12,208 nucleotides of DNA, taken from an uncultured Solirubrobacteraceae bacterium (lineage in GTDB: Bacteria > Actinomycetota > Thermoleophilia > Solirubrobacterales > Solirubrobacteraceae). The translations under genes and the position numbers were made by a program. The number at the start of each line of letters is the position of its first letter. The first letter of the stretch is position 1. The notes below the pieces were generated by a model that was not told the origin of the DNA, did not search any database, and saw only the letters and a list, made by a program, of their open reading frames with translations. The DNA lies in NCBI GenBank assembly GCA_955652345.1, contig CATPBV010000006.1, positions 1 to 12,208 on the forward strand, in the 5' to 3' direction. This document shows positions 1-6,164 of the stretch, one piece after another.

Positions 1-362
1 CTCGATAGCAGGAGCGTCGTTCCGTTTTCGGCGAGCGTGTGGATGACCGAAATCATCGCCTCGGCGTTGATCGGATCGAGTCCGGAAAACGGTTCATCGA
101 GCACGAGCATGTCGGGATCGTGCAAGACGGCACACGCCATCTGGACCTTTTGCTGGTTGCCCTTTGACAGCTCGCCGCATGCGCGTCCTGCGTACTCCGT
201 GATGCCGAGCCGTTCCATCCAGCGGTCGGTGCGCCGCTGCGCGTCGCGGGCCTCGAGGCCATGGAGGCGACCGAAATAGACGATCTGCTCGCGGACGCGC
301 ATGCGGCCATAGAGGCCGCGCTCCTCGGGAAGGTAGCCGAAGCGCCGCCGTCGCGCAGCGTC
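1..362 (-). pseudogene. ABC transporter ATP-binding protein, N-terminally truncated and cut by window edge
   Basis: Read on minus, the frame with codons ending at position 3 gives about 120 residues of an ABC ATPase of the NatA/EcsA type. It opens RRFGYLPEERGLYGRM, a motif typical just after the Q-loop in that family. The ABC signature LSKGNQQKVQ lies at about 170-200 and Walker B with D-loop, MLVLDEPFSGLDP, at about 85-125. The Walker A half is absent: upstream of about 362 the DNA codes for a tyrosine integrase in another frame. The H-loop would fall beyond the left edge. Such proteins normally energise an ABC-2 exporter of ions, drugs or lipids and pair with a permease gene just downstream, which is not visible here. 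Without Walker A the product cannot bind ATP normally, so I call it a gene remnant. A chimeric assembly join is the alternative. Confidence 0.8.
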
Positions 363-787
363 GATGGCTTGGCTCCCTTGACGTCTTCTAGCCAGTGGAG
401 GTAGTCATTGGCGAGCTCGCGAAAAGACACGCCTCGACGTCGACGCTCCTCGGCATCGCGCTCAAGCAGAGTCTGCTCCTCGTGGTGCTCGCGCACGAGT
501 CTCAGCATGCGCTCAGCCGCCTGCGCCTCGGTGAGCATTCCCTCGGGTGGGCGTCCCCGCTTGCGGCGCCAACCGCCATTCCCATCGGACTCGACCCAGG
601 CGCGTCCAAGCGCCCGGATCACTGGCCGACCGTTGCGCGACCACTTCGCGTACCAACGTGGACCACTGGCGCGCTCCCGGACGAACGGGCGTGCGCTCGG
701 ATCGGGGGCTGCGCGCTCCGGCACCTCGATCGAGACTCGTCGTTCAGAACCAGCACGGCTGGTCTCTCTCAGCTCACCGTACAGCAC
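350..787 (-). pseudogene. tyrosine recombinase/integrase, N-terminal fragment
   Basis: This frame codes for the N-terminal part of a phage-type tyrosine integrase. An arm-binding-like segment (SGPRWYAKWSRNGRPVIRALG, then RRKRGRPPEGMLTEAQAAERML) is followed by the start of the core-binding helical domain (FRELANDYLHWLEDVKGAKPSTLRD). The catalytic domain with the R-H-R-Y residues is missing: after STLRD, at about 350, the sequence shifts into an ABC ATPase gene in another frame. The start is uncertain. GTG at 787-785 is used here; TTG at 832 is also possible but would place three short repeats inside the gene, and family members as I recall them begin near VSIEVPE, where this copy has GTC. It sits beside a tRNA 3' half, as expected for an integrase that uses a tRNA gene as its attachment site. 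It is surely inactive as it stands. Confidence 0.75.
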
Positions 788-797
788 CGGTCGGCAG

Positions 798-833
798 CGG
801 GCAACGGTCCCCCGGGCAACGGTCGCGGGCAAC
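798..833 (-). repeat. three direct repeats GTTGCCCG next to the integrase fragment
   Basis: On the minus strand GTTGCCCG occurs at 833-826, 820-813 and 805-798. The last two copies extend to GACCGTTGCCCG. The centres are 13 and 15 bases apart. They lie between the integrase fragment and the tRNA-derived attachment site. Spaced direct repeats in this position could be arm-type integrase or excisionase binding sites; that role is inferred from position only. Confidence 0.45.
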
Positions 834-912
834 CTTCCTGCTCAGAAATCCCATAAAGTCGTGGTTTCACGAGTCGCAACTGCCCGTAAATCCGGGAACT
901 AGACCCTTCTCC

Positions 913-959
913 TCGGCTTCCCAAGCCGAAGGTCGCGGGTTCGAAGCCCGTCGCCGCTT
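913..959 (+). other. 3' half of a tRNA-Gly (anticodon CCC); probable attachment-site remnant
   Basis: The sequence folds as the 3' half of a tRNA. The anticodon stem is TCGGC (913-917) with GCCGA (925-929) around the loop TTCCCAA, giving anticodon CCC at 920-922. A 5-nt variable loop (930-934) follows, then T-stem GCGGG (935-939) with CCCGT (947-951) around TTCGAAG. The segment CGCCGCT (952-958) would be the 3' acceptor strand. No matching 5' acceptor strand or D-arm lies upstream, so this is not a complete gene. A copy that starts exactly at the anticodon arm, next to an integrase, is the usual trace of integration into a tRNA gene. The element side would be on the left, where the integrase is. 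Confidence 0.7.
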
Positions 960-965
960 GCCTGC

Positions 966-1628
966 TCAGGGGACGAGCAGGCCGCCCACGCCGATCGTCA
1001 GAAGCACCGCCCCGGCGGCGCCCGCCACTCCGGTGAGCGCGACCTGGCCGAGGTAACGTAGCCGCCCCGCTGCTGACGCGATCCATCGGTCTGCCCGGGC
1101 GCCCGCGAGGCGTCGGACCGCAAGCAACGCGACGATTGGCGCCACGAACAGCGCGTTGTAGGCAATCAGTAGCGAGATCTGGAGCGACACCGGGGGTCTC
1201 GCAGCGAGGATCGCCGAGATCGCACCGAAGTACATGAACGCGGTCGGAAGCTCGATCGTCATGATCCCTGCGCCCAGCGCGAAGGCGGATGCTCGGGTGT
1301 TGCAGCGACGCTGACGCGGTTGATCGTCTGTCCTCCGGCGTGAACGCCAGATGACGAGGGCGACGGTAAGCGCGACGATTCCGCCGATCGTCTGGAGCCC
1401 ATGCTCCAGCGGACCATGCAGGTGGTGAAGTGAGGCGATCAGCGTCGGGCCCGGGCCAAGCAGGAGCACCAGGCCACCGATCAGATACACCGCGAACACG
1501 CCGAGCGTGAAGCTGGCGAGCCCGTTCCCGGACGGTCCACTCGCCAGCCACAGCGCCGGGACGACGGTCGAGGGGTTGACCGAGTCAGCGAGCGCGATCG
1601 TCACAACCAGCAGCGTGAGTCCGAGCAT
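966..1628 (-). CDS. GAP/Sap-like (LysE-superfamily type) integral membrane protein
   Basis: This 220-residue protein is very hydrophobic, with about six membrane segments. Segment 1 (about residues 2-14) leads into ADSVNPSTVVPAL (14-26), a proline/asparagine motif typical of the GAP/Sap family of small transporters in the LysE superfamily. A basic loop (WRSRRRTDDQPRQRR, about 94-108) divides it into two three-helix halves, as is usual in LysE-like proteins. Family members are thought to move small solutes or glycolipid precursors across the inner membrane; no substrate can be read here. The ATG at 1628 starts directly at the first membrane helix, but no clear ribosome-binding site precedes it. 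The stop is 7 bases from the tRNA remnant. A CcdA/cadmium-transporter-like protein is a less likely alternative. Confidence 0.7.
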   Translation of the reverse strand: MLGLTLLVVTIALADSVNPSTVVPALWLASGPSGNGLASFTLGVFAVYLIGGLVLLLGPGPTLIASLHHLHGPLEHGLQTIGGIVALTVALVIWRSRRRTDDQPRQRRCNTRASAFALGAGIMTIELPTAFMYFGAISAILAARPPVSLQISLLIAYNALFVAPIVALLAVRRLAGARADRWIASAAGRLRYLGQVALTGVAGAAGAVLLTIGVGGLLVP

Positions 1629-1681
1629 CGGCGTACGGTGTCTCGGCGCTGCGCCAAAAAGGCGACCTTGCTGTCGTTGGA

Positions 1682-1885
1682 CTAGAGCTGCTGTACGTTG
1701 ACGGCCTGAGGCCCTTTGGGTCCGGCCTCAGCGTCGTATGAGACTCGCGCGCCCTCCGGGAGCGACCGGAAGCCGTTGCCGGCGATCGCCGTGTGATGCA
1801 CGAACAGGTCTTTCCCGCTCTCGTCGGGCGTAATGAAGCCGTAGCCCTTGTCGTCGCTGAACCACTTCACGGTTCCGCTGGCCAT
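1682..1885 (-). CDS. cold-shock protein, CspA family
   Basis: This is a complete single cold-shock domain of 67 residues, the normal length for bacterial CspA/CspD-type proteins. It opens MASGTVKWFSDDKGYGFI; RNP1 is KGYGFI (13-18) and RNP2 is DLFVHHTAI (26-34). The tail GPKGPQAVNVQ (about 55-65) is the usual last strand. These proteins bind single-stranded RNA and DNA in the cytoplasm, melt RNA secondary structure and act as antiterminators or RNA chaperones. The ATG at 1885 follows a good ribosome-binding site (AAGGAG, about 8 bases upstream). A leader of roughly 170 bases separates it from the next gene upstream and contains a perfect inverted repeat at 1957-1977. The second RNP2 position is His where many homologues have Phe. 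Identification is secure; induction by cold is not shown. Confidence 0.97.
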   Translation of the reverse strand: MASGTVKWFSDDKGYGFITPDESGKDLFVHHTAIAGNGFRSLPEGARVSYDAEAGPKGPQAVNVQQL

Positions 1886-1956
1886 TGCTGATCTCCTTCG
1901 GTTATGTGCCGCGTACGAGGAGGGCTAGTAAAGCGATGACCTACGAGCGCTAAACA

Positions 1957-1977
1957 CTGTTTCGAGTCCCGAAACAG
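1957..1977. promoter_or_regulatory. perfect 8-bp inverted repeat upstream of the cold-shock gene
   Basis: CTGTTTCG (1957-1964) and CGAAACAG (1970-1977) are exact reverse complements around the 5-base spacer AGTCC. The repeat lies 72-92 bases before the cold-shock start codon and about 85 bases after the stop of the upstream gene on the same strand. No T-run follows on the minus strand, so an operator or leader hairpin is more likely than an intrinsic terminator. Confidence 0.45.
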
Positions 1978-2060
1978 GACCCGGGTTAGACAGGCACTCT
2001 AGCGCGATGTCAGGGGGTGTGGCTTGAGTTGGCCCGGCAACCTGCTCGACTGGTGGGACA

Positions 2061-2261
2061 TCATCGGGCTCGTGGGCTGACACGCCGGCGTGCTTCGGCC
2101 GCCGCGACGCTCACCCTGGTTCGGACTGCGACCAGGTTGAGGTGCCGCCGCCGATCTCTCGAGGCCGAACTCGCGTCGTGGTCGACGGCGTCATAGTCGT
2201 CGAGCTCGCCCTGCGCTCGGCGCGCCATCGAACGAAGAAGACGGATGTGCAGGTCGCTCAC
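2061..2261 (-). CDS. small hypothetical protein, third gene of a coupled trio
   Basis: I do not recognise this 66-residue protein. It begins MSDLHIRLLRSMARRAQGEL and is rich in Arg and Ala, with an acidic stretch DDYDAVDHD at about 21-29 and a very basic C-terminus; no membrane segment or known motif is visible. The main support is context. Its ATG overlaps the stop codon of the zinc-ribbon gene (ATGA at 2261-2258), and that gene in turn overlaps DUF1508 (GTGA). Translation is therefore probably coupled, and no separate ribosome-binding site is needed. The low complexity of the C-terminus means a chance reading frame remains possible. Confidence 0.45.
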   Translation of the reverse strand: MSDLHIRLLRSMARRAQGELDDYDAVDHDASSASRDRRRHLNLVAVRTRVSVAAAEARRRVSPRAR

Positions 2262-2476
2262 GATGGCGTTCCGCTCGGATCCGGGACCGGGATCGAGACG
2301 GCGACCGCCTCTGGAAGATCGTGAGGAACGTCCTCGAGCCTGAACAAACGGAACCCGAGGGTGCCCTTCGGGGTGGAGGGAAGCGGAGGCTCACCGCAGC
2401 TGGGACAGGCGGCCAAGTACGCCGCAGCGGCGGGGGTGAAGCGCAGCCGGCAACGTGGGCAGCAAGATTGGGTCAC
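2258..2476 (-). CDS. small zinc-ribbon protein
   Basis: This 72-residue protein has two cysteine knuckles, CPRC (residues 6-9) and CPSC (24-27), separated by 14 residues: a compact zinc-ribbon arrangement. The remaining part (TPKGTLGFRLFRLEDVPHDLPEAVAVSIPVP) has no recognised domain. Short proteins of this kind often bind nucleic acid or a protein partner, but no specific role can be given. The GTG start at 2476 overlaps the DUF1508 stop codon (GTGA, 2476-2473), and its own stop overlaps the next ATG, so it is the middle member of a coupled trio. The cysteine spacing and the double overlap make a chance frame unlikely. Confidence 0.65.
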   Translation of the reverse strand: MTQSCCPRCRLRFTPAAAAYLAACPSCGEPPLPSTPKGTLGFRLFRLEDVPHDLPEAVAVSIPVPDPSGTPS

Positions 2477-2757
2477 TGCCGGCCGCCATCAACCTGGACG
2501 ACCTCGCCGGGGCGTCGTTCGAACCGCGCCGAAGCGGCACCAGCGCGGACCCGCTGCACTGCTTGTCCTGCGTCTTCATAGGACGCATAGCTCCCCGACT
2601 GGGCGAGTGTTGCGCCATCTCCCGCGTCGATCCTCCAGTGGTAGTCACCACCGTTGTCCTCGAAGACGAGGAACTCGAGCGACTCCGGCGCGCTTTTGTC
2701 GCGAGCACCATGTGCGAGCTGCCCGCGAGCGCCCGACTTCTTTGTTGCGGTGGTCAT
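2473..2757 (-). CDS. DUF1508 (YegP-like) domain protein
   Basis: This 94-residue protein carries one DUF1508/YegP repeat at about residues 28-80: LEFLVFEDNGGDYHWRIDA, then ATLAQSGSYASYEDAGQAVQRVRAGA. The pattern F-x-D-x2-G-x-Y-x-W-R with a later S-x-x-Y-x-S-x2-D-A is the family hallmark; many relatives have two copies. The first 25 residues are basic and low in complexity (MTTATKKSGARGQ) and probably disordered. ATG at 2757 is preferred over an upstream ATG-less extension because AGAGAGG lies 9-15 bases before it and homology begins after it. Family function is unknown; it is a small alpha/beta fold often found in stress or accessory operons. It heads a chain of three genes linked by 4-nt overlaps. 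Confidence 0.8.
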   Translation of the reverse strand: MTTATKKSGARGQLAHGARDKSAPESLEFLVFEDNGGDYHWRIDAGDGATLAQSGSYASYEDAGQAVQRVRAGAASARFERRPGEVVQVDGGRQ

Positions 2758-2887
2758 GGCCAACCGCCTCTCTGCTCTTCTGACCGAGGTGCCGCCCGGG
2801 AAGCGAGAAGAGCCAGGGCTCACTGAGCGCACCACTTAGCCTACCATATGCCGACCGCCGTACTCGGAATTGTCCGCAAGTGCGTGG

Positions 2888-3796
2888 TCATGGCTTTGCG
2901 TTTCCGACGTCGTTCGTTGCGCCTCGCGGTAGGACACGGTTTCTCGAGTCCGACGCTGCATCAGCGACGAGGATTCCGTCGCGGATCTGGCTCATCAGGT
3001 CGCCGACGCCGCTCGGGGAGTGCGGCAGCAGAATCGTGTTGGTTCGTGAGCCTTCTCCGAGGGCACGGATCATGTCGGTGTACTGCGTCAGTGCGACCAG
3101 CGCCATCGCTTCTCTTGGATCGAGTCCCTGCTGGGCGATGATCGCGAGCGACTCGTGCAGGCCTTCGGCGATCGCCTTGCGCTCGGCGGCAATCCCCTCA
3201 CCCTGTAGGCGCATGGTCTCCTTCTCCCCTTCCGCCTTCTTGACGGCGAGTATCTTCTGCGCGTCGCCCTGCGCCGCGGCGGCGATCTGGTTGCGCTGCG
3301 AGGCGTTGATGTTGTTCATCGCGTCCTTGACGCGCTGGTCCGGTTCGATGTTCGTGATCAGGGCCTTGACGATCTCGTAGCCGTACTCGGCCATCTGGCG
3401 GTGCAGCGTCTCCTGGATGTGCATCGCGATCGTGTCGGCGTCGGCGTAGGCCTCGTCGAGGTCCATGCTCGGGATGTGCGAGCGGACGACGTCGAACGCG
3501 TAGGACTGGATCTGGACCGCGGGGTCGTCGAGCTTGAAGTAGGCGTCCTGGACCTGCTGGGGATCGGCGCCGACCTTGTACTGGACCGCGAGCTTCACGC
3601 GGACGAAGACGTTGTCCTTGGTCTTGGTCTCGATCTCGGAGTTCAGCTGCTCGACCTGCAGCGTCATCCTGCCCGCGACGCGCTCCACGAATGGCGTCTT
3701 GGTCTGAAGGCCGGGACCCGCGACACGAACGAACTTCCCGAAGCGCTCGACGACCGCCCGTTCCTGCTGTTCAACAGTGAAGAAGAATAAAGGCAC
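2888..3796 (-). CDS. SPFH/band-7 protein, hypersensitive-induced-response (HIR) type
   Basis: This 302-residue protein belongs to the SPFH (stomatin/prohibitin/flotillin/HflKC) superfamily and looks most like the HIR group. It opens with a short hydrophobic stretch (MPLFFFTVEQQERAVVERFGKF), then the band-7 core: VAGRMTLQVEQLNSEIETKTKDN at about 40-62, IQSYAFDVVRSHIP at about 95-108, and EYGYEIVKALITNIEPD at about 137-153. A long Ala/Glu/Lys-rich coiled coil (about 160-225) mediates ring or cage assembly in the family. Such proteins scaffold membrane microdomains and often guard membrane proteases. There is no long N-terminal membrane helix, so attachment is probably peripheral. GTG at 3796 is preceded by a strong AAGGGGG. 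It lies 80 bases downstream of the desaturase on the same strand, so co-transcription is possible. Confidence 0.92.
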   Translation of the reverse strand: MPLFFFTVEQQERAVVERFGKFVRVAGPGLQTKTPFVERVAGRMTLQVEQLNSEIETKTKDNVFVRVKLAVQYKVGADPQQVQDAYFKLDDPAVQIQSYAFDVVRSHIPSMDLDEAYADADTIAMHIQETLHRQMAEYGYEIVKALITNIEPDQRVKDAMNNINASQRNQIAAAAQGDAQKILAVKKAEGEKETMRLQGEGIAAERKAIAEGLHESLAIIAQQGLDPREAMALVALTQYTDMIRALGEGSRTNTILLPHSPSGVGDLMSQIRDGILVADAASDSRNRVLPRGATNDVGNAKP

Positions 3797-3876
3797 CGTG
3801 ATCCCCCTTTCCGGGGTCTCGAGATACGCGCACGCGCGGGTGGTGAACAGGCGCGAGGCTTTCGGAGAAGATCAAC

Positions 3877-4923
3877 TCAACCTGCGCGATCCGCAACGGG
3901 TCGAATGGGACCGACGGCCTGTTTGCTGGCCGACTTCCGGGCTTGGGTGAAAGTGACCAGTTTTCCGCCGTGTTGGTCCCAAAGCTTGAGGTTGACGGCG
4001 TGTAGGCCGTCGAGCAGGGACAGTGTCGGTACGTCGTGGAAGATTGGGTTTTCGTCGTGGGCGCGCTGGAGGTTGTAGTTAGGGATTCGCGCGTTGAGGT
4101 GGTGGACGTGGTGCAGCCCGATGTTGCCGGTGAAGAACTGCAGCAGTCTCGGCAGCTTCAGATACGAGCTGCCGCGCAGCGCCGCATCGGCGTAGTTCCA
4201 GTCGGCGGCGTTCTGCCAGTAGGCGTCCTCGAACTGGTGTTGCACATAGAAGAGCCAGATACCGATTGATCCGGCGAGCATCGCCGGGGGTGCCCACACC
4301 AGCAGGAGCTTCTCCCAGGCGGTCAGCCAGCCAAGACCGGCGACCACCATCAGCAGGACAACGTCCGTGACGAGCACGCTGTGGCGCAGGCGCGGACGCT
4401 GTGAACGGGTGGCGATCCGCGGCCCTACGATCATCGCGATGATCGGTCCGAGCCCGAACATCACGAGCGGATTTCGTATTACCCGATAGGCGAGGCGCCC
4501 GCGCCCGGACCGGGCGCGGTATTCCGCGACGGTCAGGGTGATGATGTCTCCGACGCCACGGCGCTCGAGATCGCCTGAGGAGGCGTGATGCCTCGCATGG
4601 TCGTGCCGCCAGCGCCCGAAGGGAGAGAGCACCAGAAAGCCGGCCAGGCGCCCCACCCACCGGTTGGCACGCTTGGATGGGAATAGTGATCCGTGCGTGC
4701 AGTCGTGGAAGACGATGAACGTCCGCACCAGGAACCCCGCGGCCAGGACCATGAGCGCGACCGTCAGGAGAACCGAGACCCCCAGTGTCTGGTACAACAG
4801 AGCCGTTAGCAAGACATACGGCACAACCGAGGTGCCAATGTCAAGCAGGCTCCTCGCGAGACGCGGCTGCGCGTACGAGGCGAGTACCTGGCGCTCGGGA
4901 ATGCGCATCGACGGCTGAGGCAT
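3877..4923 (-). CDS. membrane fatty acid desaturase
   Basis: This 348-residue integral membrane di-iron desaturase shows all three histidine clusters: HDCTH (residues 73-77), HDHARHH (107-113) and HHVHH (271-275), with an extra conserved-looking YVQHQFED at 226-233. Two hydrophobic hairpins (about 30-70 and 155-225) place the His boxes on the cytoplasmic face. The enzyme inserts a double bond in an acyl chain using O2 and electrons from ferredoxin or a similar donor; the spacing resembles bacterial delta-12/DesA-type acyl-lipid desaturases, but position specificity cannot be read. ATG at 4923 follows GGAG 7 bases upstream. About 360 bases without a gene precede it and probably hold its promoter. 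The SPFH gene follows after 80 bases; both products act on membrane order. Confidence 0.95.
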   Translation of the reverse strand: MPQPSMRIPERQVLASYAQPRLARSLLDIGTSVVPYVLLTALLYQTLGVSVLLTVALMVLAAGFLVRTFIVFHDCTHGSLFPSKRANRWVGRLAGFLVLSPFGRWRHDHARHHASSGDLERRGVGDIITLTVAEYRARSGRGRLAYRVIRNPLVMFGLGPIIAMIVGPRIATRSQRPRLRHSVLVTDVVLLMVVAGLGWLTAWEKLLLVWAPPAMLAGSIGIWLFYVQHQFEDAYWQNAADWNYADAALRGSSYLKLPRLLQFFTGNIGLHHVHHLNARIPNYNLQRAHDENPIFHDVPTLSLLDGLHAVNLKLWDQHGGKLVTFTQARKSASKQAVGPIRPVADRAG

Positions 4924-5282
4924 AGAGAGCTCCGACTTCGGGGTGGAGGTTGCCGAACCGCAACGCCCCCGCGTGCCGCCATTAGACCGCTACGAGCGCG
5001 AGCTGCTCATTGGTCGAATCCCTCCGGGCCGAACCAGAGAGGTCCCGCCTGCTGGCCTCGACGTCACTGAGCTTAGCTGATATCGCGCAGTTGAGCGCCT
5101 ATATGTCCGCCCGGGTAGCGCATCGGCCCCGCAGTCGCAACCATCGGCTCAAGCTCCCCGCCTCGAGGCGCTGTAGCACCGTCGGTGGCATTCGGGCTCG
5201 GGCACAAGCTGCCGGCCACAGGGCCGACTCAGACACACAGTACTCCTTCACTGAGCCGATACCAACCGCTCAAGCCGGCTAC
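4924..5282. other. gene-poor stretch upstream of the desaturase
   Basis: I see no convincing gene in these 359 bases; the long plus-strand frame here runs on antisense to the DUF2294 gene. Close to the desaturase start is a small hairpin, GTTGC (4949-4953) with GCAAC (4960-4964) around CGAACC, which would be in the desaturase leader. The rest probably holds the desaturase promoter and the region after the DUF2294 stop. No T-rich terminator is visible. Confidence 0.5.
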
Positions 5283-5741
5283 TCAGACTTGTGGGGCCGC
5301 TTGGCCATCCTCCGCGTCGGACTCAGGCGAAAGCGGATGGACGAGCTCCAGGGCGCCGAATCCGGGCACCGGCCCGTCCATCAGGAACATCTCGATCGTG
5401 AGGTCCGGTTCGACATGGGCCTGGCTGAGGAACGCGAGCACCTTGCGTCCGGTGAGCTCTTCGATCATCTCGGTGTAGCGCTCTTTCATGAGTTGCTGGA
5501 AGCCGCGACGCATCTCGAGGACGCGGTCGGGCTGGCCGCCCTCCATCATCGTGCGCTCGATCGCGGTGAACCCGTCAGTCAGCACGCAGACGATCAGGTT
5601 GTCGAGGACGTATGTCTTCGCCTTTATCGGTCCGCGTCCGTAGTGCTCGCGCATGAACGCGACGATCCGGTTCGTGATCTCCGCCATGAGGCGACCGCCG
5701 ATGAGTGGCATGCCCCGATCGCGTGGGTCGCTGGTACTCAC
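5283..5741 (-). CDS. DUF2294 domain protein
   Basis: This 152-residue soluble protein matches the DUF2294 pattern along most of its length: EITNRIVAFMREHYGRGPIKAKTY (21-44), NLIVCVLTDGFTAIERTM (48-65), RRGFQQLMKERYTEMIEELTGRKVLAFLSQ (78-107), HVEPDLTIEMFLMD (109-122). The family is small and uncharacterised; the fold is predicted alpha/beta, and members occur in Gram-positive and actinobacterial genomes, some near transport or stress genes. GTG at 5741 is the longest start; ATG at 5711 or 5687 is also possible, and none has a strong ribosome-binding site. The tail after residue 125 is acidic and variable. The gene stands alone, with gene-poor DNA on both sides and a perfect inverted repeat 109-127 bases upstream. 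Confidence 0.85.
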   Translation of the reverse strand: MSTSDPRDRGMPLIGGRLMAEITNRIVAFMREHYGRGPIKAKTYVLDNLIVCVLTDGFTAIERTMMEGGQPDRVLEMRRGFQQLMKERYTEMIEELTGRKVLAFLSQAHVEPDLTIEMFLMDGPVPGFGALELVHPLSPESDAEDGQAAPQV

Positions 5742-5849
5742 GCTCGGTCCCGGGATGCTTCGTGTCGTGCGGTGTTGCTCATTGGTGCGGCGGATGCTTC
5801 GACCTCAGCGCTCCGACCTGCAAGGGGCCGGAACGCCCAAACCGGACCT

Positions 5850-5868
5850 GATCGTATTCCATACGATC
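5850..5868. promoter_or_regulatory. perfect 19-bp inverted repeat, operator-like
   Basis: GATCGTAT (5850-5857) and ATACGATC (5861-5868) are exact reverse complements around TCC. A/T-rich, tightly spaced symmetry of this size in G+C-rich DNA is typical of a dimeric repressor site; the inner GTAT-N3-ATAC core is loosely like GntR-family operators. It lies 109-127 bases upstream of the DUF2294 start. No T-run follows on either strand, so it is a poor terminator candidate. Confidence 0.45.
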
Positions 5869-5887
5869 GCTCCTGGGTTTTCGGCAA

Positions 5888-5915
5888 CCGCCGGCCGACG
5901 ATTCCTAGCCGGCGG
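5888..5915 (-). terminator. G+C-rich hairpin after the small gene at 5964-6164
   Basis: CCGCCGGC (5888-5895) pairs exactly with GCCGGCGG (5908-5915) across a 12-base loop. It starts about 50 bases past the stop of the upstream minus-strand gene, a good place for a terminator stem. No U-tract follows, so termination would need Rho or be weak. Confidence 0.3.
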
Positions 5916-5963
5916 GGTCGTCGCTCAAGCTCATGAATCCGATCATCTTGCGTTGTCGCTGCT

Positions 5964-6164
5964 TTAGGCGCCGATCGCTCGCAGGCTGACCAAGAACGCC
6001 GGATTGACGCCGACACGCTCACCCGTCTCCGCGTCGGTCAGCCAAGCAAGCTCCATGATCGAGCCACGAGCCGCATCGAGTATCGCGCGCTCGACAGCGC
6101 TCGCATCTCCCTCGACGCGGTAGCGGACGCCTCCGGCGACGGTTATCTCAGTTGTCGATGACAT
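5964..6164 (-). CDS. small hypothetical protein
   Basis: This 66-residue protein is not recognised as a named family. It reads as a small compact alpha/beta fold: a strand (TEITVAGGVRYRVEG, about 4-18), a helix (DASAVERAILDAARG, about 20-34), then two strands (MELAWLTDAETGERVGVNP and FLVSLRAIG) to the end. That layout resembles small actinobacterial proteins that bind a ligand or nucleotide, but this is only a shape resemblance. ATG at 6164 is the natural start; no strong ribosome-binding site is seen. The upstream frame (to 6148) overlaps its start by 17 bases on the same strand, so the two may be co-translated. Regular strand/helix alternation makes it likely real. Confidence 0.65.
   Translation of the reverse strand: MSSTTEITVAGGVRYRVEGDASAVERAILDAARGSIMELAWLTDAETGERVGVNPAFLVSLRAIGA

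Noticed and set aside
913..959. Reading the tRNA fragment on the minus strand as tRNA-Pro(GGG)
   Set aside because: The minus strand has no TTC-type T-loop in register, whereas the plus strand gives GCGGG-TTCGAAG-CCCGT with a normal 5-base variable loop.
769..1551. 260-codon minus frame
   Set aside because: It lies in another frame over the GAP/Sap-like gene and the tRNA remnant; the translation is Arg/Pro-rich with no domain, while the 966-1628 frame has clear membrane helices.
5010..5040. T-arm-like sequence GGTCGAATCCCTCC
   Set aside because: It lacks one T of the T-loop consensus and no anticodon or acceptor stem can be built around it.
5010..5936. 308-codon plus frame
   Set aside because: It is antisense to the DUF2294 gene and gene-poor DNA and reads as low-quality sequence without a recognisable domain.
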